Both the position numbers and the translations under genes were made by a program. The notes below the pieces were generated by a model, which worked only from the letters and a program-made list of their open reading frames with translations, was not told the origin of the DNA and did no database searches. Below are positions 26,361 to 38,600 of a DNA stretch of 64,000 nt, in pieces (position 1 is the stretch's first letter; the number at the start of each line of letters is the position of its first letter). This DNA is from Torreya grandis. Its lineage: Eukaryota; Streptophyta; Pinopsida; Cupressales; Taxaceae. The stretch spans positions 1,207,001-1,271,000 of the forward strand of contig JARHVA010004802.1 in NCBI GenBank assembly GCA_037957365.1, given 5' to 3'.

Positions 26361-26380
26361 TTTATAATATCATTATAAAA
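26361..26380 (+). promoter_or_regulatory. Candidate TATA region of the R3H-SUZ gene
   Basis: TTTATAATAT and a second TTATAAAA follow a GC-richer stretch about 300 bases before the ATG. A C/T-rich leader precedes the start codon. AT-rich DNA makes TATA-like strings common, so this is only a candidate. Confidence 0.25.
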
Positions 26381-26681
26381 CAAGCAAACAAACAAGCTGG
26401 TAACTAAAATGAAAAAGACAACCACCAGGTGCAACACTAAACTCCCAAGGCGAGGTTAAAATCTTGTAAGCCACTTCCATCATATGACCACCGGCAAAGA
26501 GAAAAATTATATTAACAAAATTGTCGCCATGACGCGGTGGTTATCCCCGGCAAAATTCAAGTCGTATCTGTCTATCTTTTATTCCGGGAAACCAAATAAT
26601 TGTTTCCCTTTTTTATGCCGCTGTTTTCTCTCTCGCAGCAGCCATTAACACTAGAACAAAGCTTTTCACAAATTATTCGTC

Positions 26682-26699
26682 ATGGATCAACTGTCAATG
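26682..26699 (+). CDS. R3H-SUZ gene exon 1
   Basis: This exon is only 18 bases (MDQLSM). It starts at an ATG and ends in phase 0 at the strong donor GTATGT. It was chosen because it joins exon 2 in frame and because plant relatives have a very short leader before the conserved DNLPCKHL block. The sequence before it (TTCGTC-ATG) has no upstream ATG in the nearest 40 bases. The tiny size makes it the least certain exon. Confidence 0.7.
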
Positions 26700-29600
26700 G
26701 TATGTATAATTTTTTTGTGTTACAATCTGCCTAAATTTCTGTTATTTTTTTTTTCCAAATGACTCTTATTTTTATAGAAGGATATGCGAAGACAATTTTT
26801 TTTGTTTGCAGTAAAATTGGCAAACCCTAACTCTTTTTTATTAATTAATCTAATTGAACCATCTATAACCGGCAGTAAGCTGTAATTTGTTTTGCAACCC
26901 TGGGATTTGAGGTCGAGACTTCGATTCCTACACAATACATTTAGGAAACATGTAGTTTTAGTGTTCGCTACAAAACAATTTCAGTGGCGTCTTTTTTATT
27001 TTATTTCGATAGCTCAAATTGTTCTCTTACAAATTCGAAGTCAGCAAAGTAATAGATCCAAGCTCCATTTTTTTCAAAAACCCCTTTAATTTATTTGAAA
27101 GATTAGATACAAGTAGCAGTGAAACCCTTAAACCAGTGTTTGAAAGTAACAAATTTTATTTAACAAATTGAAAGACAGCACGTCACTCCAATTTTCTTAC
27201 AATTACCCCTAACTTCTTTTTAAAAATCAATTTTAGGCACTACTTAAAACATAAAACCAGTGTTTCTAAGAAAGTAAAACACTTTTAAGGGGCCCTGTTT
27301 TTTGTTCTTTAATGGTTTGGTAAATCCCCCATGTGGGGTAGTATTCGGTATAGATGCCATAATGCCACCACTGAGGGGTATTCCTTTTGTAATGTTCTTG
27401 TTTCCCGTTGGAGTACAACATATCTGATTAATTGGATGTGGGACTTTACCCAATTTTACAACTTTATTGCATCTCCTGGTCATTTGAATCAGGGGTTTGC
27501 TTTGGTAAACATTAGTGCAGAGCTCATACGGAACATGGGGTGAGCTTAGGTACTTAATATGGTGGCCCTATTTTTTTGTTTTGAAAGTTCCATTTTTCCT
27601 TTAATAAATTCAAAGTGAGCATGGTACCAAATTCAAGCTCCGATTTTATATTCTTCTCCACACCAACTTCTTTGAGAGATTCAAATTAGGCACCTCTGTT
27701 TTGTTCCTCCCCACCCCAGCTTCTTAGGAGATTCAAATTTATGTACCACTTTAAACCCTTAAACTTTGTTTATTAGGAAAGCAGAATGCTTTTCTCATGA
27801 TGTGCTTCTGAGATCATCATGTGTGACTTTGGAAGTCTAAACTCGCACATGGCAATCCCAGGGATACACCATAAGAATATTGCACGTTGTGGAAACTTCC
27901 CTTATTTTTTATTAAACCAATTTAATCCAACAATTGCCCTTCCTAAGCTGTATTTTTTTACACAAATCGCTTTAGTTTGTGTTTTTTTTAGAACCATGGG
28001 ATTTGAGGTCATGAGTTTGATTCCCACAAATACACTTTCGAATTATGTAGCTTTGTCATTTGCTACAAAACACTTTCAGTAGGCTCATATTTTTGTTTTG
28101 ATAGTTCAAAATTTTCTTTGACAAATTCAAAGTCAGCAAAGTAGTGAATTTAAGGTCCAATTAAAAAAAAATTGGTGTCTTTTAAGTTTTTGAAATATTT
28201 AGATTTAGGTACCTTTTAAACCCTTAAACCAGTAGATTTAAGGTCTGTAAGTGTTTCTTAGAGGCCAGAACACTTTCAAGGAGCCCTGCTTTTCTTTTTG
28301 AAAGTTCCAAATATTCTTTGATGAATTCAAAGCCCACACAGTAGTGGATTTGAGCTTCTATTTTTGCTCTTTCTTACAGACCTTAAATATTTTAAGGATT
28401 TCAAAGTTAAACGCCACTTTAAACCTTTAGACCACACTTTCTAAGAAAACATACCACTTTTCTTATGGTGTGCTTTTGGGATTGTCCTGAATGAACTGGG
28501 AATTCCAAACTCACACACGATGATCCCAGCACACCTTAAGAATAATGCATGTCGTGAAAATTGGAACAGAATGCTTCTGCTGACACAGCAAGGTTTTTAA
28601 GTTTTGAGTCATAGAGAAGACACTTCGTGCTGAAAAAGTGCATTCTTCCTGCAAACTCAGTGGGATATATATGTGATGTGCAATTTATTGTGTTCCTGAT
28701 GTAAGTTCTATTATGGGACCCTCACCCAGAAAAGTTAGTACTAATATCATATAGGATATTATAAATAGAAATGCTTTCCACTTCTGAATTCTTGATATCT
28801 CTTTCAATAGCTGCTTGGAATCTTTTGATAAACACTTTTGCTTCTGCTACATTATTAGTGGCCTTAGAAATGTTAGTGGTGAAAAAGCAATACCTCCCCT
28901 TGGTTGTTGTGAATAAACATCTCCACAGCCAGCAGAGCCAAGGTAGCCCTTAGAGGCCCCAGTAACATTTGACTTATATCAGTTCCTTTTTGGTTGACCC
29001 ATTTGGCCGTTGTGCTCTTAAGAAGGCTGTTATTGACCACATCAGTGGGAAGCTGTCATCAGATACTGTTTTACTCGAGTATACAATAATATTTGGTTCT
29101 TTTCTCTTTCTTGTTGTAATCTTACCCACTGAACTTGTCCTGGATCTTAATTAAATTTCATGATCGCTTGGTATTACTTATTCTTGCATCTGGAAGTTGC
29201 AGAAGTTCCTCTCTTAGCATTTGATGGGGGAGTCTTATTTACTGCTGTTGTATATCTTTTCAGGTGGGAGAGTTGGCCTGGCAGAAATCATGCTGTCAAA
29301 TCCCACTGCAAAATTCATAGATCCAAAGCAGAATTATCCCAATCAAACGAGCTAAAAGAAAAAGAAAACTGTTAGAGAAAGAAATATATAGCATTTTTCC
29401 CATCGAAATGCTATGAACCCATTTCAGAACATCATAGCCCGGTTTGATTGGCAAGACTCTAGAGCTACTCCAACAGTTACTCCGCATGTTGGAGCAATTA
29501 TCTGCCTTATTTTGCTCTCCCTCTAAACTTCCCATCATGAACTTAGCTCTTAAAAAACATGATCATATAATGAAAGCGTTCAGGAATGAGACTTAGAAAA

Positions 29601-32600
29601 GTATTCCATTATAATAAATTCAAACATTTATTAATCAAATTCCCAAGCCCCTCAAACAAATGAATATAGTCACATTAAAGTTTAAACAGTCATATCAAGG
29701 TTAATACCTGCAAAAACTCTTTATTTTCCAAGGAATCAGCAATTCCATCACCTGCCCCGAAATGGTGGATTTAAAGCTTCTCAAAGCTTGAAACTAGAGT
29801 TATTGCCTCTCACACAATAGCCCTAAGATGTCAAGAAATAGCTTCATTTTTCATAGGAAATATTGTAAATCAAATTTCCTTCCACCTTTGAATTCTTGAT
29901 ATCTGTTTCGATGGCTACTTGGAGTCTTTGGACTAATACTTTTGCTTCTGCTACATTATTAGTGGCCTTTGAAATGCCAGTGGTGAAAAAGCATAATGCC
30001 TTCCCTTGGTTGTTATGAATAACATCTCCATAGTGAGCAGAGCCAGGGTAACCCTTAAATGGTCCATTAAAATTTAACTCTATAGTAGTCCCTCTTTGGA
30101 CCCCATTTTTCCAGGAAGCTGTCATTGACCCCATTAGTGGGCAGCTGTCATGAGCTATGTTTGTATTCAAGTATACCATAGTATTTGGTTCTTTGCTCTT
30201 TCTTGTTGTAATCTTAACTATTGAACTTGTGTCGACTTTTAATTAAGTATCATGATTGCTTGGTATTACATATCATGCATTTGGAAGTTGCAAAGTTACT
30301 CTTTTAGCATTTAACGGGGATTCTTATTTAGTGCTGCTGGACATTAAATTCAGGCGGGAGAGTTAGCCTGGCTTATAAAGGATAACTTGCCTTGCAAGCA
30401 TCTTATTCTTTCAGCTGAAGAGACATTTATCGAGTTCCTTGGACCATCCTCCAGGTAAGGTTCTGGCTCCATAGTTTAGATCTGCCAATGGTATGTATGA
30501 CTATTTGCATTCGATTTGATGGTTATCTAGTTGTTTACAAGATTTAGTGGTTATCCTTGATTTTGCACTACATTTGTTTCCCTCTTGTGTTTCAGAGCTA
30601 TTTTACCACTGCATTTTCAAAACAGTTTATATATTCCTCATGGTTCATTAGATTATAAGATGGGATATATAGTTACATTCCATTGGAGCTATAGAGGTTG
30701 GCAATAGAGAACAGTTGCCAAGCTGCTTCTTGTTTATTCTTTGTATCTGTTTGAAGATATCCAGTATAGTTGCAATGTACTAATCAGCATCAACAAAGAC
30801 TATAAAACCAAATCATACCCCTTGACAAACAGAGATTGAATAGCATTCTTTATCACCAACCTTCAAGTTTCTGCGTACATGGTTACCATATATAACACTT
30901 AAGGTGGTTACAGGAAGTGAAAAGGAGTGCCCACAGGCATCTCAGTAAAGGAAGTTTCTGATTCCTGAGTGAGGATAGCTTACCTTTATATTATTTAGTA
31001 CATATTTGTAGCTCTTGTGATCATTTGGTCCTGATTCACAAAACCAAGCCAATTACAATTTTCACATGCTATATATCATTTGCATAGGTCTATGATGATA
31101 TTAATTAGTTCTATTGCTACTTAGTTCTAAATTTAGGAATTGGATGGTACTAGATTCTCTTAATGCTCTTCTTCGACATGCTTCGATCACATTGTGAATC
31201 ACCTCCTGCACATGCTTCGATGCCCTGGGTACAATATCCATTGTTTGTATTGACTTCCTTATTGTATGTCAAATGATAGCTTGTAGTTGTGTATGTTAAA
31301 CTTCTAAATTAAGTCATCTAACATATCCTCCGGTGATGCCTTGTGGTAATAACTGCATGCAACCACGTGGTAGCACAAAGTCACACTTTGACTCATCCGC
31401 TTAGAAATTCTTTAGCCACAAGCTCTATCGCACCAGGTTTTGCACCACAAAGAATGTTTTAGTGAACTTGTTAAGGGCCAAAGTTATACTTGTCGTAACA
31501 AATTTATATAACTGTTAGATGTTATGGATATTGCAACCCAAAATTTAATCCGAGAGATGAAGAATGACTAGATGACAAAATGAATGATCTAAGCACATAA
31601 TATGGATACCAGGGAAGAAGCTCAAGGAAGCCTGGCCTAAAATAAGGAGATATTTGAAGTTCGGATAGTGAATGTCAATCAAATCCTCAATGTTCAATAA
31701 CCATGCAAAATATTTGTAATTTTGCTTGGTTGGGTGCATTGATAATTATAGTTCACTGAAATATCATCTCATTTTTTGAAAAAGTAGATTGTTAGATGCA
31801 ATTCACTTGGGTGATATACAGAAAGATAAACTGGTGAAGTAAAGAAATGATTTGTTTATATAAGGCGACAAGTTGACTAATAGAGATATAACTTAACACT
31901 ATAACAGTAATTTAGCAGATTGTTATACATAGGGGCAGCTGAATTAGTGCAAAGATTGACTTGTTAAGTAGATAGAGTACAAACAAGGCAGCAAACTAAG
32001 TGTTAATGCGAGTTTGTGACTCATCCAACAAGCTAATGGGTTTTCACCCTCTCGTTTTAGGATCGCCAAATGTAACCCACGAGTTGCAGATATGCGGTTT
32101 TATAATTAACCAAGTGGTGGAAATAGCGTGGTTAGAGCAATATGATTGTTACCTGCTTAAGAAATCCTCTTGTAAACAAATTAGTGACTTGCCAAATGAC
32201 TGTCAAAAGTGTTCTCATGATATTCACAATGATGTTGTTACATGAAATAATTCTGATTAAAAAAACATCAAATAGGGAAGGAGGGTAGGGCAGAAAAGAG
32301 AGATTTCTAAATTTCTCACCTAAGATAATTTGGTTAAAGCAATCTCTTTAAGAGATTTTCTGCATGTAATTTAATGTTTATTAAGTTCAATAATCACATA
32401 AACATTAGAGAGTCTAATGAATTTTATTTGTAAACAAATTTCATAGCATCACATTTGTAAGATGAACAACTACAGTGAATTGCTTAACAATACTTTCATC
32501 CACAACAATAATTTTTAAGCAAAGCTGACTACCAAGACGACTGGATTAGTTAATCACTCAATCTAATCTGGCCACAAAAAGAAGTTAAATCTCATGCAAT

Positions 32601-35600
32601 GAATATCAAGGCTAAAACATCCATAGTATTAATATAAAAATTGAGAAAACAGAAATATAACAAACTAAAAAACCATCCCAAAAGATTTCTAAAGCGCGCT
32701 GAGTCTCAATAATCTCCCTTCTTAAAAGAAGAAACAATGAATGTTCTCATAGAAAAGATGGGCACCGCCTTATCCTGAAAAAACAACACTTTGCATGAGT
32801 GATAAAAGCTCCTATTTATAAAACTAAACTAAAAACTAAAGCATGCAGAATAGAATTCTACTCCTAAAAAATAGATAGCTAAAAATAGCTCTTGATCTCA
32901 AGTCATTTAGACTTATCCCCAGTTTACTTTTTTGGAGTAATTGCTGGTGACTTGTTTAGGGTGATCACTTGCTGACTGTGTAGTGCCTAAGCACAATCCT
33001 AATAATCTTGGTCAATCCGTCAAATATAAATAATGAGAACTCTAAGCAACTGCTTGTTTCGGGTCACCAATGTTGCATGATTAGACAGAGGAGTCCCAAT
33101 ATGTTCACGGACTGCAGAAGCTCTTTCAATTTTCTTAGTAGCATAAGTGATTAAATCAATCACTTCTTGGCTTCCACCCCTGTTTGCTTTGGTCACCCTT
33201 TCCTTGAAACTTGTCATGAAATCATCAAGATACTGTGAGAACTAGGGGTCAACAATAAACCTATTGTCTTATAAGAACATTGAGGGTATATGAGCCTATG
33301 TGAAAAATTCTAAAACTCTCCTTGAAGCATTTAAGGGGAATCATTACAACTTTTATATCCTGAGACCATTCTTCTAATAAAGATCTCATATGTATAGCAA
33401 AGCCTTGACACAAGTTTACATCAAACATATTCATAATCTTAATATGTGATGGTTTTTAATTGCAAAAGCAATATTTTTCAACTTGTTTTTTGTTTGAGCG
33501 ATCTCCCCTAGGTAAGCGGCACTGTAAGCCTGAACCTTATGCTGTGAAACATCACTCTTAAATTTTGCTTCATGGACACTAGCAAGTGATCTGAATAAAA
33601 ATTTAAAGCATTCTCAACTTTATCAATGATGTTCTTAGGAACACAGGCTTTAGTCCAGGTCTCTTGTCTTTTCACTTTCTGCTTCATGCGCTTGACAAAG
33701 TGCTCTGCAATCTGGAGCTAAGATATTACAACAGATTTTGGGTCTTCATCAATTTCTTCTTCACTACTTGAGTAAGCTAGAGTTCTAGCCTGTCCTCTAC
33801 TTCTTTTTCTTTTCCTTTTCCTTGTTAGAGAGAATAACTGTTTGAGTTTCATACAAGGCAGTTTTACCATTTCGTGTGATTTTCTTTGTGGTTACTCTTT
33901 TGAGTTTCTCGGTTTCTTTCTCAAACCTGATCTTACTTTCTCTAAATCCTTTGTACTAAACTTGATTTTCTTTCTTTTTAGTTTTTTATTTAGTTTATCA
34001 AAGGGTTGGGAACCTATATATAGCCAAGGTATAGGTATGGTCAAAAGTTTAGTACAAGTAATCTTTCTCTACCCTTTTTGTATATCTTAAGATAGCATTA
34101 TTGAAGTGCAATTTGGCTCTTTTCCAATGTAAGATTTTTCTTAATTCAGATGATAATTCTGAAATAAATCTCTAGGTTTTTAGTGAAAACATATCTCAAT
34201 CAAACTTGATGAGTCAATATTTTTTGAAAAGAGAAACAATTGTTTCTGAAACCTATACACTTTGGTAATGAATTTTGCTTTGTCATCCATCCAAATGTGA
34301 CTAGGCTTCTATACTGGCAATCTAGATAGCATCGCTCTCATGAAAATCAACAAGTGAGGAAAAGGGTAGTGTATTTTCAGTTTCTCTGCGTTTGTCCAAA
34401 ACAAGACTTATTGAATTACCAACTACTCAAAGCAAGCTAAATCTAAGAAAGCAATAAAAACAATGTCTATCTATGAGAATCAAAAGGAATATAAACTGGA
34501 ATTAAATTCAATAAACCAACTACTCAAAGCAAGCTAAATCTAAGAAAGCAACGAAAACAATGTCTATCTATGAGAATTAGAAGGAAAATAAACCGGAATG
34601 AAACTAATTTAATTCTACTCTAGTCTCACGCTACTCCTAAACTAAAACTCATAGTCAGTCCAAAAATGGTGGGGATGGAACAACCAAGTAGTAGTGCTTC
34701 GGGAACTGCTCATTAACTCATTGAAACTTTTGAAAGGGGCAAGGCCACAAAAATATTAGAAATAGGCTACGTGAATGTGATTACATCTGGTATTACAGAC
34801 ATTTGGTCAATTGCCTTTGGAATTATACCTCGAGCCTAGGTATTAGGGCTAGCTTGTGTCTTTGTGCCTTGTCTACTATATACATAAGAAAGTCTCAGGG
34901 GCTTAGACAAATCAGGCGGAGAGACAACATGCCTTAATGAACTTGTTGCAGTAGGAGCAAAGGCATCCAAAGGTGGGGTCACACTTATGGGAGATGAAAC
35001 AAAAGCAATAGTGATTGAACTAGTAACTATCACAAAAACAGGGGATGTAGATGGAGATCCCATTACCTGAGTAGTCCTTATGGCTTTTAATGAAGATAAT
35101 GGTGATGCTGGAGGCAAACCCTACAACACTTCCCTCTTGAGATTAGGGTATGTCCTTGGTAAGTCATAAAGAGGCAATTGGGTATCAAGAATTTCTTCTA
35201 CTTCTTGCTGTGATTGTGTTCTCTGTACGTGTGGTCTCAATCAACCTCCAACTTCCATTTTGGCTACTACTTCATCATCATTTCAGGATTCATATAATAC
35301 GTATCATCATCACATTCATTGTGATTGTAGACCATATTAAGCTTTGCCTTTTGTATGTGCACATCTCTTGACCTTTCCTTGTGGATTCCATTGCCTCAGA
35401 TCACAGTCATCAAGATTAAATGACGGCCTGTGGGTAGATAGAGCCTAAATTTAAGGGCATAACTTACAATAATTTTTTCCTATAATGAGAGGTATACTGC
35501 GGTATGGCTTCTGTTGCCTTCTTCTGCAATGACGTTCCACTCCTTGAACAAATTGATAGGCTATGTCTTGTTCAGCTAATATGTCTGGTACATAATAGGG

Positions 35601-38600
35601 TAGTTTGAGGGGAGCCACTAGAATACCCTTAATTCTAATCACATTGAAACATAGTAGTATCAGTATGCACCGATTTCTAAGGTTGACCACCTTATTTCTT
35701 CAGACAGCCTAGGCATTCTCTCATCATTTATAGCCATAAAGAGAGGTGGATAAAATAAATTGCAAATTTACGTTATACTTTCTAAATATTTATACTCATA
35801 CACCTTCCAATATTGCAAATAGAATGGAGAAAGAGAAGGCGACCACCTGGAAAAATATGGATGTGAAAAACTCATGGTTGCACAACTTGCATCCTCTAAG
35901 TAGGACGTCAGGTTTAAATTGCGACCTTGTCGCATCCCCATTATTTATTGTTTTAAATTGTAAGAAATAATTTCTCTTAGAGCTGGTTTTTTCCTATCAT
36001 CAATGATCATTGCCAATAAAATAACCCATAGCTTGTTAACATGCAAAATATCATATGCCCCATATAACTTGTTCATGAGAAGCATTCCAACTTTGACTCC
36101 TGGTCTGAATAGTCTGATAGGATAGGTATCTGTATTTGCTTTATTAACCCAATGTTCATAGTCTTCGGCCCAATCCGTGAGAACTTCCATGAGGTCATGA
36201 CTATCAAGCCATTTTTGAGCTACTGCTTGATTGTATGGGATTGTAGGGTCTGACAGTTTGTATTACTTTTCGAAGGCTACCCTAGCTATGAAAGTGATCT
36301 TGTTTTTCCAATTGGGTGAATAGATTATATCATCTCGACATGCAGACCTAGGCAACAAATTATAGAAAAGGTCAATGTAGGGGAATACCTTAGGTTTTGT
36401 TGCTGCCTTGTGTAGTCCTGCCTTTTAGATGGCGACCATGTCCTTGTGATAGTTTATTGAATTTTGCAAGGCATCATCATCGTATGCTATCACACGAGCT
36501 TCCTCTACTGCACAAAATATGGCATTGTAGTGCTTGAATCTACAATTCCAGGGGTGAAAATGGTATCTTTGTATTCTTGAGCATGTTTGTTGAAGAAAAA
36601 GATGCGGCCATTGTGATCACTTTGTGCTTGAATGATCTTGAAAGAGAGGAGAGTGGTGATATGCCTATGGGAATGAATTCACAACAATCTCTGATTTCTC
36701 GAATTCTTTGAGCTTCTTCTCTGTGAAATGCAATGGTGGTCACTTAGGAAATGAATTACTATACGAATTTGCAATCTTTCTATTCCATCAATTCAAATCT
36801 CGGGGATAGTCTCGCCATGTCACTATGTGCGAAATAATTGTAAAACGGTGGCCTTTCTTAGTTTTATTTATTGCCTTTGCTATTGTAAATTTGATTTTAG
36901 CTTTGTTTAGTGCTTCATCTTTAAAAGAGATCTTGACCATCCATGTGTTGCGATCTCAGAGCCTCGGAGCTCACATAGCTCATGGAGTTTTCTTTTGGCT
37001 TCCTTGTTCATTGTGTATTGTGTGAATTCATGATTTCGTACATTGATATGTCATTTGAACTGAGGTCCTTGAAACTGAAATCTCAACATTTGTCTGCCAC
37101 CTGACATAAGTTGATGATGTTTCCATGATAGAGACTGTGACCCTTTGCTTATCTTGGCCCTTTTTGTGATCCATAGGAGTTAGCCATGTGGAGTCGTTGG
37201 ATGGTATGATTTTCATGGGGTTCTTGAATTTGCTGTGATCCAAAGGTTCTGCATGACTGATAGAAACAGGACAAGCGGCAAGCCTTGATTTGCTTGGACC
37301 CCTAGAACGTATGGAATTCACGGAGACCAAAGGTTCTCTCTACGAAGTACATGACTGTGTGAAGCTTCCTTCGCACAAGTAATAAAATACAAGTCACTTA
37401 TAGAAATGATCAGTCCTTGAAAACAAAATAATGAGAGATTTTAAAAGTAATCACAAAACACGTGGCATTCATTGAATAGCCATGGAGTTATGGGGAGTGT
37501 TTTGGATCAATCGACTTCCGTGAGTTTATGTAGGCCTGTGGAACTTGTTAAGTTGGATATGTATATAGATCATGTCTGTGGCAGCTGTATAGCACACTTA
37601 GACAAAATTGTGAAAACATCATTAGATAAGTGCAAATAATAAGTCCAGACCATCAATATGAAAGAAGACACATATTGCCTGTGATCATGAAGTTCCTAAA
37701 ACTTGTGCGAAGACCCAAAAAAGTGAGAACAACTCTGTGGGTACTTGAAAATTATGAAGTCCGTGATGGATATTATTCACTAAGGTTTTAAACATAATGA
37801 GACATGCGAACCTTAGAGAAAGAAATAAACACAAGATGTTTCTCTAATTGATTTCACAAAATTGTATATGATTTTCAGACAATGGTGTCTTCATTTCTTG
37901 AAAAGAAATGAGGGCGTGTTGGTCACAGCACTAAGGTTGATTGATTTAGAAAGCATTATACGTAGAATGGCTAAATGTTGACCAAGAAGATGGAGTGGGC
38001 TGAGATTACACAGATATCAACCTAAAGAAGATAAGCTGAAAGACATAAGGGCTTTGTTATAATGGGTTTGCAATAGATAATCTTGAGATTTTAAGTGAAA
38101 AGGTGCATTGTTAGTTGTTTGTGGGAGATTGCTTCACTTAGATAGAAGCATTGTATTAGTGGTATTGATTGTGAATTGAGGATATTAGCCAATGAAATGA
38201 ACTATGAAAGCTTTCTATGCACCACTTGATTTTCGAAAAATTATTCCTTGTCTCATTTTGTAAAGATTGTATAATGATTGCTTACAGGAGCATAGAAAAG
38301 TAGTACTATACAAGTAGCATCATCCATGACCTTAAGTGGGGCACCAAACAGTTACTTTGATAAGATTCAGCCTCACCATATTCTATTTTAAAGTGAATTA
38401 CTTGGTTCCTTTGTCACGCTTCCTTTTTACTCTCTAGTTAAAATATACGACTTCGTGGGGCATCTGAGTGATCATATACTCACATGATAGCCCGCATTGG
38501 GTTTTAGCCATATCTAGCTTTTCATAGATTTTTTATAGCATCTTTACTGCAACTTAGTGTTTGTTTTTAATACTGTGCAAGATGCAGTAAAATTTCCTTC

